A DNA stretch of 27,333 nucleotides, from the NCBI GenBank assembly GCA_000969725.1, contig JXSR01S009071.1. One strand, given 5' to 3'. The first letter of the stretch is position 1; each line of letters opens with the position of its first letter. The notes below the pieces were generated by a model. That model worked only from the letters and a program-made list of their open reading frames with translations. It made no database searches and was not told the DNA's origin. This document shows positions 10,103-19,903 of the stretch, piece after piece. Source of the DNA: Ophiothrix spiculata. Taxonomy: Eukaryota; Echinodermata; Ophiuroidea; Amphilepidida; Ophiotrichidae. A program made the position numbers and the translations under genes.

Positions 10103-10342
10103 CACTCTTAAAAAGAAAGAATCAAATTGATCCGATAAAGTATCAAATATGAGCTTACCCTTTTCCGGATAAATTTTGATCCAAATTCTCCTCAAATTTG
10201 ATCCTTTTCGGATTAAACACACTCTTTTTTGATCCAAAAAGGATCAAATTTGAGGCGAATTTGGGTCAAAATTGATCCGGAAAAGGGTAAGCTCATATTT
10301 GATACTTTATCGGATCAATTTGATCCTTTCTTTTTAAGAGTG
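10103..10342. mobile_element. Foldback/MITE-like element with CACTCTTAAAAAG termini
   Basis: A 240-bp near-complete palindrome. It begins CACTCTTAAAAAGAAAG and ends CTTTCTTTTTAAGAGTG, with inner arms containing ATCAAATTGATCCGATAAAG, CATATTTGATAC-type and GATCC-rich blocks. A short unpaired centre lies near 10215-10230. A dinucleotide TG borders both ends. Confidence 0.88.
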
Positions 10343-10850
10343 TGGTTATTTTGGCGAAACGTAGTCAGGGGATTAGGGCCTATGCCTTGATATGCATAAA
10401 AACAGTATAGACTCTTGCATATTTTAGATTTGGTGATAATGTAATAAACATGCTTAAAACGGACGCAATAAATTTTGGAATATAATTGTTTTTAAAAGCC
10501 AAACTTAAGACCAAACATTTTTAGTGTTATGATTTACAAATAAACAAATATGTAAAACATATAACCGAGACCAATGGGCGTGTTGGGTTGCCTAATCAAT
10601 CATGAAGAGAGCCACTAATCAATTTTCTATAGTATATCTTTACAACAAGACATATTACAGTGTGTCGTATGGTCCTATGCAAATGAGCTTATAATGAGCA
10701 ATGCGTATTCCAGATCTCGCGATCTCGTCCAAATTCATCAATCTGAGTTTTCATATTTTTGCTAGTGGAATCGACCAAACTAACGTCTTTTTATCTTTTA
10801 AAACAAGATTGATGTAGGGGTTGAAATTGGTATGTCTGAAAAGGCTCAAA

Positions 10851-11615
10851 NNNNNNNNNNNNNNNNNNNNNNNNNNNNNNNNNNNNNNNNNNNNNNNNNN
10901 NNNNNNNNNNNNNNNNNNNNNNNNNNNNNNNNNNNNNNNNNNNNNNNNNNNNNNNNNNNNNNNNNNNNNNNNNNNNNNNNNNNNNNNNNNNNNNNNNNNN
11001 NNNNNNNNNNNNNNNNNNNNNNNNNNNNNNNNNNNNNNNNNNNNNNNNNNNNNNNNNNNNNNNNNNNNNNNNNNNNNNNNNNNNNNNNNNNNNNNNNNNN
11101 NNNNNNNNNNNNNNNNNNNNNNNNNNNNNNNNNNNNNNNNNNNNNNNNNNNNNNNNNNNNNNNNNNNNNNNNNNNNNNNNNNNNNNNNNNNNNNNNNNNN
11201 NNNNNNNNNNNNNNNNNNNNNNNNNNNNNNNNNNNNNNNNNNNNNNNNNNNNNNNNNNNNNNNNNNNNNNNNNNNNNNNNNNNNNNNNNNNNNNNNNNNN
11301 NNNNNNNNNNNNNNNNNNNNNNNNNNNNNNNNNNNNNNNNNNNNNNNNNNNNNNNNNNNNNNNNNNNNNNNNNNNNNNNNNNNNNNNNNNNNNNNNNNNN
11401 NNNNNNNNNNNNNNNNNNNNNNNNNNNNNNNNNNNNNNNNNNNNNNNNNNNNNNNNNNNNNNNNNNNNNNNNNNNNNNNNNNNNNNNNNNNNNNNNNNNN
11501 NNNNNNNNNNNNNNNNNNNNNNNNNNNNNNNNNNNNNNNNNNNNNNNNNNNNNNNNNNNNNNNNNNNNNNNNNNNNNNNNNNNNNNNNNNNNNNNNNNNN
11601 NNNNNNNNNNNNNNN
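10851..11615. other. Assembly gap (run of N)
   Basis: No sequence is available. Apparent open frames across it are artefacts of the Ns. The gap lies in gene 1 intron 1, about 55 bases left of the signal-peptide exon donor. Confidence 0.99.
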
Positions 11616-11670
11616 AAATATTGCCACCTTTAATTTAGAGAAAACTACACAATTGAATTACACTGCTTAC

Positions 11671-11788
11671 CTTTGCTGTTGTGTGCATATGGCAATATGT
11701 GGTCGCCATCATCAGGGGAGAGGGATAATCCTAGGGCTAATATCGATGAACACAAAAGAAACAACAAACATTCTACAGACATCTTCAT
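11671..11788 (-). CDS. Gene 1 exon 1: start codon and signal peptide
   Basis: Reading the minus strand from ATG at 11788 gives 39 codons plus one base, then a good donor (AAAG|GTAAGC). The peptide starts MKMSVECLLFLLCSSILALG, a short basic N-terminus followed by a Leu-rich hydrophobic core, then a polar stretch rich in Ser, Pro and Asp. This is a typical secretory signal peptide with likely cleavage shortly after the core. A second in-frame ATG lies two codons downstream; I chose the first because it has A at -3. The exon ends in phase 1, and the IgGFc exon at 6749 starts with two bases that complete a Gly codon, so the two fit directly. Linking them across 4.9 kb that contains an assembly gap is inference. 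Upstream, a TTTAAA at about 11851-11856 could be a TATA-like element. Confidence 0.75.
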
Positions 11789-11860
11789 TGTTTAGCAATT
11801 GTGTCCGTAAACTGACAACATTGAATGAAATTACAACAATGACATGTACAGTTTAAACAT
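11789..11860 (-). promoter_or_regulatory. Putative gene 1 5' UTR and core promoter stretch
   Basis: Only about 72 bases separate the gene 1 ATG from the terminus of the element starting at 11861. On the minus strand they contain TTTAAA (about 11851-11856), a possible TATA variant roughly 65 bases from the ATG. No other promoter motif is evident, and the transcription start is unknown. Confidence 0.3.
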
Positions 11861-12580
11861 AGGGGACGGTGGGGCAAGTTGACCCCCTTTTCGTTCAAAC
11901 GCCCCTGAATCGGACATGATAAAGTCTAAAAGACTGTTTACACAAGATAGATATATACCCGAACTTGTGTTGCATACATACTAAGACTCTGCGGTGTATC
12001 ATATTTAAGATATTAAGATAGAAAATAAAAAATGTCAAAAGGGCCAACTTACCCCGCATGCGGGGTAAGTTGGCCCACCCAGTGGGGCAAGTTGGCCTCA
12101 TTTACAAAAAAGAGTCATATTAATTTTGCCGTGACACATTTCATAAATTATGTTTTAATTTTATATAAGTGAAGCATGAAAATGTGTTGCATACAAAAAT
12201 GTCCTTTTAGAATAAAGTGCCATAATAAATTAATACAATATCGATCTTTTAAAAAGATATGTTGTGACCTACAGTGTTATCTTCATGCAATCATGGTTGG
12301 TGGTTGGTGGCTCAGGTGTATCCCCATTTTACAAACATTTTACCTCTATGCAATATATATAAGCCACAAATATCCCATCAAACTTGTCAAAACACTTCTT
12401 GCGTCTTGTTATACGCATTTGTTTACTTTAGAATTAAAATCGTGTTGTAAATTTTATGGTAAATTCGATGCTTTTTGCATAACCAAAAATTACCAGTGAC
12501 ATATTTATCCCAAACTCACGTGAGCAGAAACACAAGGTGGACCAACCCGCCCCGAGGACCAACTTACCCCACCCTTCCCT
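11861..12580. mobile_element. Element with GGTGGGGCAAGTTG-type inverted termini
   Basis: The left end AGGGGACGGTGGGGCAAGTT and the right end, read on the minus strand, AGGGAAGGGTGGGGTAAGTT are imperfect inverted repeats, bordered by CAT and ATG. The same core occurs internally: a perfect 36-bp palindrome at 12041-12076, centred on GCATGC and built from GGGCCAACTTACCCC, followed by GGGGCAAGTTGGCC at 12084. The open frame at 12176-12499 inside it matches no transposase I recognise. This looks like a non-autonomous DNA transposon, or two nested copies. Confidence 0.75.
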
Positions 12581-13927
12581 ATGAAAAATAAATTCTGCGC
12601 AATTATTGTGGAACTGAATTTATCACTGTGAAAAGATCTCGTTTTATCACATAGAAAAAGCTGTTGTTTTGTTATCAAACGTTCTAAGTTTATAACGGGT
12701 TACATTAGCTTCAGTTTGAGGCCCATGGCAGGCTTTTGATGGTAAAAGCATATAGGCCTAAATGTTGTTTTCTTCCTCACCCCTTGTATATGTTGTATAC
12801 TATAGTATTCCATGAAAAAGTTTCTTCTCCCCTAGTATTCCTGAAAGTGTAAATCTACTAGCTGGCCAAAGGGTGAATATATAGATCTCAGAATAATATT
12901 GGTGGTTGGAAGTGGATAAATAATTTTGATAAAGTTAGTTAGGACCTTGAAGTATTGAAGTAGTTGGACTTGGAATGACTTTGACCCAGGATATGGATAA
13001 ACTTGACAAGCCTTGATGTATACATGCTGTTATCTTAAGGGCAATATGCAGTTTTATTTCGAAAATCTTTGTGGTGTTGATGAAAATGGAAAAAGAAGTA
13101 TAAAATTAAACATGGAAAATGGAATCTAACCTTCCATATTAAAAACTATACAAACTGAAATTAAAAAAGAAATTAAAATGAAAATTAAAATTAAAATCTA
13201 AAACAAAAATAAAAATAAAAGAAATTTAAAATTTAAAACAAACATGAAAAAAAGGGGGAAACTTAAGGAATAGGATTACCATCCCAAGCCAAAGATATAG
13301 GCCTAAAGATAAACATGATAAAGGGACACCCGAAGGACTTGACCAAGTCTAGGGTTACATGTAGTTTATGATAAAACGACATAGAAAAGTTGAAATATTT
13401 CATAAATTATGTTTTTATTTTATATAAGTGAAGGTTTATCACATAGAAAAAGCTGTTGTTTTGTTATCAAACGTTCTAAGTTTGTGACGGGTTACATGGA
13501 GTTTATGTTAAAACGACATAGAAAAGTTGAAATAAAAAGTGGTAAAAGTTAAAGTGAACGTTTCCGGCAATGTTACATTCCTAGCTTACATGAATGTGTT
13601 AACAAGATATTTATTATTCATTTCACTGAAAATGAGAAGTATCCTGCTTGTTTAACACCGTCAAATTTATACCTGAAAAGTAGGGTGTTCTATTGTAAGT
13701 TCGGAAATGTACACAGCTCAAGATGTAACCACATGCGGGCTTGTGTATACAAACAATGTTCCAGGAATTCAGTTGAACCACGTTTATAACCGCGCAATTT
13801 GCTGTACACTTGACTGGCTAATCCAATCTAATATTGGATTATACAGAGAAAGGATATAAAGACCAATGCTATAGTAATACATTTATGATAATTAGCCCAA
13901 CACGTGCGATCTGGTTCCAAACAAATG
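12581..13927. other. Intergenic sequence with local duplications
   Basis: No gene seen. It contains an A-rich stretch (13130-13255) and a patchwork: 13398-13505 joins a segment like 12138-12172 (TTTCATAAATTATGTTTT) directly to one like 12640-12708 (CACATAGAAAAAGCTGTTGT). A further short block (AAAACGACATAGAAAAGTTG) occurs at about 13373 and 13509. Confidence 0.65.
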
Positions 13928-14719
13928 AATAGAGAGTTTGCGATTACCACGTTTCACGGGACGGGGTACACAAACGTGAGCATTTTTAACTCACGTTTAC
14001 GTAACGGTTCACGCCTACGCGCAATACCATAGATTGCCTATGTATATTGCATTACGCCGCCCTCTTAGCAAAGAGTTTTTGATTAAAGCAACGATTGCCT
14101 ATTGTGACTGTTTCATGATGTCGCCCTCGTCTCAAAATGGTCATAGCTGGTCATGATCCATAGATATATCTGATCGAGGGCGTAAATTCTTAAGCTAAAG
14201 AAATTATATGCAAGCTTATGATATTATGAATGGTTGGCTAGTTTTCAATAGAACTCACGTACGTATTGAACGAATAGCCACGTAAAAAGACTCACTTCAC
14301 GGTTATTTCAACATGTGTTGCTGCTATTCACGTATTATTGATCGTTCACGTTCAGGGTATTGGCTTTCGCAAGCAGATGTGTAGAACTTAAAACTTTGAC
14401 ATAGAAGTCAATGCAAAATCAGAAAATCCCTACTTACGGGTGTGTAAGTGCGAAGTTTGCAACCCGTAATCTTTACAACCAAACGCAATAAAACTTCGAT
14501 AAGTGCTGGATATGTATGTCTGTACATTATTCTTGCATGTGTTTATCTGATTTTGATATAGCTTTTATTTAAAACAATAGGGGACATCGATTAAGTGATT
14601 AGTATTCACGTAACAGTGTACGTGAAATTCTGCAATATACGGTGTGCTGTACTGTGAATTTCAATAGAACTCACGTTTACGTTCGCGTTCGCGTTCTGCA
14701 TGATCGCAAACTCTCCATT
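13928..14719. mobile_element. Inverted-repeat element with ATG target duplication, CACGT-rich
   Basis: The left terminus AATAGAGAGTTTGCGAT and the right terminus, read on the minus strand, AATGGAGAGTTTGCGAT are inverted repeats, and ATG flanks both sides (13925-13927 and 14720-14722). Subterminal CTCACGTTTACG sequences are repeated near both ends, and CACGT or ACGT motifs are frequent throughout. No transposase frame is seen, so it is probably non-autonomous. Confidence 0.75.
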
Positions 14720-16292
14720 ATGTCCACTGATCACACGTATTAACAACATATAGTCGAGTATCTACAATGGGGTTTCCGGGCACCCCCAGGACTCTACCAA
14801 ACCAATTTTTTAAGCTTCGTTTGATGGTCCTTAAACACATTTGAGATGTTAACAAAATTAATTTCCCGATACACTCGCGATATTCAAGATGGCGTCCAAC
14901 ATGGCCGCCAAAATGCTATATTTTCATTATGTTAGTTTTAAAACAACTCATAAACCACTTTGTCAATTTTTACAGGGAAACTGCTATTGAAGCTGTAAGA
15001 AACACATTTGGCTTAAAATAAGATCATATGCATGTTTCAAATTCAAAATGGCCGCTAAGATGGCCGCCAAAATAGCATATTTAAACTGCTAGCAACCGCT
15101 AGTTCAAAATAATTAATGGAAAGTGTTTTTGGGAGTTATATGCGGAACTGGCTTTGGTCGGGTAAGCTTGATGAGTTCATGAACCACGTACATTAACTCA
15201 TTGCACTGAAATTCAAACACTTGATTTTCTTTTTACCTAATAAGGATTTCTTCACATCAGTGTTATGTGATACATTTGCAACTAATACTCTTACTTGTAG
15301 ACCTATATTTTGTTAACAGCTAAGTAAGTTGCAATATTTACGAACTTGATTAATACAATTATTCACTATCTACATTTTGATGTCTGAAGTTTTCTTTTAT
15401 AGCAGCAAGTAGCATCCTTTATGTTTTTCTAATAAGCTTACTGTGTACAACCTACACTATTGCCTAACTTCTGCCCCCTTCTTTCATCCAATTTGTTATA
15501 GTTTTTATTATATTTAACGGAGTCCTTTACTACGGTGTTATATTACACTTTTCCGACGAGATTCTATACCATAGAGTAACCTTCTCTTCACTTTTTCTTA
15601 CTTATCATTTGATTTTTACTTATAAATGCTTAAGCCGATGATGATGATAGCTGGTTACTTCTCTTCATGTTCAATCAGTATGCCTTCTTACACCATGACC
15701 TGCCTGGCTTTCCACACTACATACATTGATTTTATTTATTAACCTTGTTGCCATTACGTGACCAATTACTTTTGTATCGGACACATTCATCCGAATCCTA
15801 TGGCCTTTTTTCTAAGCCATCTTTTTATAATTAGGAATCCTTCAACTACCAGTCATTTTGCTATGTCCATCTCTTATAATGGTACTTTCTCTCCTTCTTT
15901 ACCGTGATATGTTCATGCTCAAGCTTCCTCCCCTTTTTAGAGTTGTGTAGAGTAAAAGCCAAAAACCCATTATGGATATTCTTTGAGCCTCGAACTGTAC
16001 AAAAATCTATTTAATTGATTCTGGATAAAACATCACAAATTCAACACAAAATGTGAAATAGATCGTCTTAAACCTTCTGATTTTGTTTAATAATTCACAA
16101 ATTCACATGCTTTTCACAATAAATGATTTTCGGCAAAGCGCAAAAAAAAAAAAATGCAAACATCTTGAATGCTCACTAAATTTTGATCATGACAAATAAA
16201 TTTCAAAAAGCATAGTTACGTAAGAGAGATAGAATGACGTATTGTAAAGTTAAAGTTGCATCAATCAACATGATCAAGAAACAAGCGTTGTC
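14720..16292. other. Intergenic and 3' flank of gene 2
   Basis: Contains two related GATGGCCGCCAAAAT-type blocks (14886-14917 and 15043-15080). A possible plus-strand LINE 3' tail ends in GATGATGATGAT at about 15637-15650. From there to the gene 2 stop I see no gene. The last few hundred bases are probably gene 2 3' UTR. Confidence 0.5.
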
Positions 16293-16450
16293 CTAGTCAC
16301 TGCCAGATGTCGGCACCAGTTTGAAGCCGTCGTTTAACTTCTTATCATTTCGAACTTTTTGAACAACGATGCCGACAATCAGAGCAACGATAGTAATTGC
16401 AAAGAATACCAGGAGTCCTCCGGAAACACTGGTCGTACCATCTCCGTAAC
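16293..16450 (-). CDS. Gene 2 terminal exon: transmembrane helix and cytoplasmic tail
   Basis: Acceptor ACTATAG|GTTAC; stop TAG at 16293-16295. It encodes GYGDGTTSVSGG, a hydrophobic helix LLVFFAITIVALIVGIVV, then a basic-start tail QKVRNDKKLNDGFKLVPTSG ending in SD. Positive residues right after the helix fit a type I topology with the tail inside the cell. A C-terminal membrane anchor downstream of the cleavage region is the norm for ZP proteins. Downstream ATTAAA-type sequences on the minus strand at about 16086-16091 and 16008-16013 could be polyadenylation signals, but I have no further support for them. Confidence 0.88.
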
Positions 16451-17959
16451 CTATAGTAACAAGCAGGCAAAGAAAATAACTGTAATTATATCATGATTGC
16501 AGTGATTTGAGCCATGTAATAGTTTGTTCCATTGCACGGCATGAAACAAAACTGTGTGATATCATGATATAAAACAAATATTGAATGCCTATGCATGTAC
16601 AATAATAAAAAAATATATAATTCGGTCAAATTTGGACTGATCTTTTTATTTCACGAGGCGTATCTGGAACTGGAAAAAGTTCATGACTTACTATGTTCCA
16701 TTTGTTTTTTATTTCGTTACTTTAGGAGAACTTCATCATAAGCATTATACGAGGGAATACACTGCGTTAAAATGCATGTTGCAGCATAGCTTGGCGGTTT
16801 GCATTCATTTATATCGGGCAAAAGTTTCACATTTTAACTAAGATTTAACCCTCATTATCCGAAGGGGGCAACCCCCCCTCCCCCCTAAGCTTTTTCCCCC
16901 GCTTCATAAAAACGCAAAAGCAACCGGCCCCAGGCATTTTGATAATCTCTTTTATATCCTTTGCGGTCATTTTGATGAAAAAGACTAGGGGGTAGCACCT
17001 CAGGTGGGGTTAGGGTAGGCCGTCAAAGTTGGGGTGTAGGGGGGGGGGAGTAGGTGAAATCCCTGAAATTTTAAAGTCGCCATTTTGAAAAATTTATGCA
17101 TGCTATATGACTTACAAAACATGTTAGAATCATCATTTCACTTCTTAATTAGCAAAATTCCCACGAAAATCTGTTATTTAGAACTTTACTGTATAGCAAA
17201 ATTTTGATTTTGGTGGCCATTTTTGCGATAATGCAATTTTGCCTGATTTTCCAATCCGAAAGTACTTTAAGACGTCATAATTACGTAACGTTTTGGCCGA
17301 TTTTGATGATCTTGGCATCGGTGGATAGGGGAGGGTCTTACCTATCTATTAATAGCAAAATCAAGTTCATAGGGGGTTCCGTTCTAAAATATTAGAGGGT
17401 TGCAACAACAACAACCCCCCCCCCCCCCCCGATCGGAGAAAGTGTTACAAAAAATAGCTCAGGAGAACAAGGGTTAAAAGATGACTAGACCGAAATGCAT
17501 AATTTAAGATATATATCTTTAAATTGTGTATTATTATAATTGGCTTTTGTAAAAATGCTCACCAAGTGGGCACAAATGCACAAATGTTGGTATCTGATAC
17601 AAAAGAACCATGAAAGGGCTAAAATAAAAACACCTTCAACGATTTCCTTTTGAAGAGTCTTGCAAATCAAGACGTGCTTTTACCTCAGTAGCAACCTGTT
17701 TCAGGTATCTTGATTGGTTTAAATTGAACATATTTCATTCATTGCTTAATCATAAATGCTGTCGAAAATCATGTCCTTTAATAATGGAAATCAATAGCAG
17801 TAACAATTCATAATTATATATAGCTTAACCAAAAACGCTATTAGGAATCATGTTGTTTATTAGAAAGCAGTAACAGGTCAATTAATTTATTATCTTTATG
17901 AACTCGTTATGTTCTCTTTTTCACGTTTTTAATTTTGAATATTATTTTTTTTTACTTAC
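16451..17959. other. Gene 2 intron before the terminal exon
   Basis: 1.5 kb. It contains GC-rich and poly-C/poly-G patches (16862-16900, 17038-17048, and 16 C at 17415-17430) and copy B of the dispersed repeat. No exon found. Confidence 0.7.
17195..17485 (+). repeat. Dispersed repeat, copy B
   Basis: Second copy of the sequence at 8070-8325, in the same orientation, with the blocks GGTGGCCATTTTTGC, GACGTCATAATTACGTA, GTTCCGTTCTAAAATATTAG, GGTTGCAACAAC and ACAAGGGTTAAA in the same order. A poly-C run interrupts it after the CAACAA block. Confidence 0.75.
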
Positions 17960-18140
17960 CAAAAGCATGATTTTGTTGATCGTCACGTCCACGTACCAAC
18001 GGACCTTGAGTCATCAAATATGACTTGGTTCCAGACCCACGTGCGCTTACATCTCGCTTGCTCATGGCCTCGCAACCACGTGAACACCGCGAAGAGGTAT
18101 CGCTTGAATTACACAACATCAGAAAACAATGTACGTAAAT
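17960..18140 (-). CDS. Gene 2 ZP exon D: end of ZP-C and processing region
   Basis: The exon is 181 nt, with acceptor TGTTTATAG|ATTTAC and donor TTTG|GTAAGT. It encodes IYVHCFLMLCNSSDTSSRCS, then RGCEAMSKRDVSARGSGTKS and a polar stretch to the donor. The VHC...C......C..GC arrangement is the conserved end of ZP-C. Directly after it, MSKR|D is a dibasic site where ZP proteins normally have a furin-type consensus. It lacks the extra upstream Arg of a strong R-X-K/R-R motif, so cleavage is possible but unproven. The last base is phase 1, and G plus GT of the terminal exon makes Gly. Confidence 0.9.
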
Positions 18141-18667
18141 CTATAAACAATGAAACAAAAACAATCATTTAGCATGCCCTTATTAAATTGGAGGCTCTAT
18201 AAATTAGGTCGCGAACTGGATTTTTTTTTCAAATTGTGGTCCCATAAGGGAACGAATATACATTTGAGCAAAATATGTAATAATTTATCTAATTTATTTC
18301 GCCAAAAATGATTCTTTTCTCTATCTAATGCTTTTCGCTAAAGAAATGAAGAAAAACCTGGATTTGAATATGAGCTTAAGGCTTATAGATACAATGTAGC
18401 TCTTGGTGTCATCATGTCTCGGCAGCTATACTAAGTTGGTAAAGCGTCCGTTTAATAAACGTGAGGTCCCATGTTCAAATGACAAATAATTTGGATATTT
18501 GTTTCAAGTCTCAGTGGCTTTATTTGTTATGCGATGGAAAAATGTCCACATAAAAAATAAAGGTTTAAGTATATAAAAGTATAAAAAAAGAAAAATAATG
18601 TTATTAACTTATCACAGGAAAATTCAGTTTGATTTTATTTGCTTTTTATTATATTTGTTATATTTAC
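18141..18667. other. Gene 2 intron between ZP exons C and D
   Basis: 527 bases of AT-rich sequence. The only notable content is the tRNA-like stretch at 18417-18490. Confidence 0.7.
18417..18490 (+). pseudogene. Degenerate tRNA-like sequence (SINE head or tRNA pseudogene)
   Basis: CTAAGTTGGTAAAGCG resembles a tRNA A box and D arm, and an anticodon-like arm follows with loop TTAATAA (AAT, isoleucine-like) and a 4/5 stem. The B-box region TGTTCAAAT is recognisable, but its T stem does not pair and no acceptor stem closes. It is therefore not a functional tRNA. Confidence 0.4.
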
Positions 18668-18767
18668 CGATGTATCTGTGTCAATTGCCCCTAAAGCTTC
18701 CCAGCTAAATCGTTGAATCAATGTATCGCCTGATGAATGGTACTGGAGAGTGTTATCATAAGAGCAT
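18668..18767 (-). CDS. Gene 2 ZP exon C: middle of ZP-C
   Basis: This short 100-nt exon (acceptor GTTTTACAG|ATGC, donor ATCG|GTAAAT) is fixed by phase. The incoming GG plus A gives Gly, then CSYDNTLQYHSSGDTLIQRF and SWEALGAIDTDTS. The pattern GC..D.T......G.......F.WEA is typical of ZP-C, where the cysteine and the FxFEAF-like segment sit just before the final cysteine cluster. It leaves in phase 0 and joins IYVHC of the next exon. The gene 1 counterpart is not in the window. Confidence 0.88.
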
Positions 18768-19903
18768 CTGTAAAACGGGCGAAAAAATAATGTACTTGTC
18801 AAAAATGCACTAATATCAGCAAAATATGTTTATTGCATCATTACAATACATTTAGAAATAAAAACAACAACACTATAAATTTCATAACGAAAATATCTGC
18901 CCCTGATATAATATGCACGCAAAAGTTTTGTTATTTTATTAGAAGATGCATAAAATAAAATGGATAAATATGAAACATGATGTCACAGCGTGGAAAACTT
19001 GTTGTTGGTATAAAGAATGTTCAATCCGGTTATTAGCACTTGAGTGACCAAGGGGAGGCTTCCTAGGGGCCCTCCGAAAATGCAAAAAACTTTTACATCG
19101 CCGCTCCATGTATTCATCAAACTCAACCTTTGTCTACCGATACTATGAATTGATAGAAAAGGCCCTTGAAGTTATAAGGAAACGTTATTAACCACACTTT
19201 TTGGACCCAATAAGAAAATAGCATCGGTAGACAAAGGTTAGTGTGTGGTATTTGTATAAAACTGAAATTAAATGCATCAATCATCCACTAAATGACTATA
19301 AACTTCAAACTTTCATACATTAAAGTTGAAATATTCTACTACTAACAAATAGAAAAACATTGAAATCATTAAACTCTTTACATTTTTTAATATCTTTAAA
19401 ACAAAATTAAATACATCTGAGTACAAAGAGTTTGACGCAGCCGGTACAAGGTTTGTAAGCGATGCAGATTTGTATCTACATAATTTATCAATAGTCACGA
19501 GAACAAACGATTAAAAGATATGATGGTATTTTTGAGATGAGTCTGTTTTCAGAATACTAGTAGCATTAACTTTGTAAAATACACCAAGTCAGTGCACTTT
19601 ATTACAAGCAAAGGATCGTCTGAAATACAAATAATCCCTGGTAGAAATCGAGTACAATACTAGTACAAATCGAGTACAATTCTAGTACAAGATTGGAATG
19701 TGTATTCGAGTACACTTTAAGTAAAATTCTATTACAAATTTTTTGTACTAGAATTGTACTTAAAGAGTACACTTAAAGTAAAATTCTATTACAAATTTGT
19801 TGTACTAGAATTGTACTTAAAGTGTACTCAAATGATGTTCCAAATGTGCAATTCCAATCTTGTACTAGAATTTTACTCGGTTTTCTCCAGGGATAATACT
19901 TAC
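18768..19903. other. Gene 2 intron between ZP exons B and C
   Basis: 1.1 kb. It has a 17-bp inverted pair (AACCTTTGTCTACCGAT at 19125 and its complement at 19223-19239) and, at 19640-19890, a block of ACTAGAATTGTAC repeats homologous to 195-380. No exon found. Confidence 0.7.
19640..19890. repeat. Foldback block abutting the gene 2 ZP exon B donor
   Basis: Alternating GAGTACAATTCTAGTACA and complementary ACTAGAATTGTACTTAAAG motifs, ending TTTTCTCCAGGGATAATACT just before the donor. The order and the last 60 bases match 195-391 beside gene 1, with an internal duplication of about 55 bases here. Confidence 0.8.

Larger units (their letters stand above)
6750..11670. other. Gene 1 intron 1, repeat-rich, with assembly gap
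   Basis: This 4.9 kb interval separates the signal-peptide exon from the IgGFc exon. It contains an ATTC microsatellite, a spaced motif array, a dispersed repeat, GTCACGCCTGTCACG repeats, two hairpin elements and the run of N. I find no splice-supported exon in the readable part. An additional exon hidden in the gap cannot be excluded. Confidence 0.65.
392..11788 (-). other. Gene 1 (partial): signal peptide - IgGFc-binding - ZP protein, in-frame stop
   Basis: Gene-level span assembled from four minus-strand exons: 11671-11788, 5547-6749, 2585-2859 and 392-798. All have GT donors and AG acceptors, and the phases agree at every junction (1, 1, 0), giving 667 codons plus two bases before the window ends. 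The predicted order is signal peptide, IgGFc-binding N-terminal-type domain, short linker, ZP-N and start of ZP-C. The rest of ZP-C and any membrane anchor would lie left of base 1. One in-frame TAA at 5806-5808 interrupts the second exon, so the gene may be a pseudogene or null allele. The assembled gap 10851-11615 lies in intron 1. By analogy with other IgGFc-binding/ZP proteins the product would be extracellular or at the cell surface. That role is inference. Confidence 0.75.

Noticed and set aside
10791-11638. Long open frames across the run of N
   Set aside because: Artefacts of undetermined bases.
12176-12499. 107-codon plus-strand frame within the inverted-repeat element
   Set aside because: Cys- and Leu-rich chance frame with no transposase motif visible.
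16008-16091. Polyadenylation signal for gene 2
   Set aside because: ATTAAA variants are expected by chance in such AT-rich DNA, so I mention them only within the terminal exon entry.
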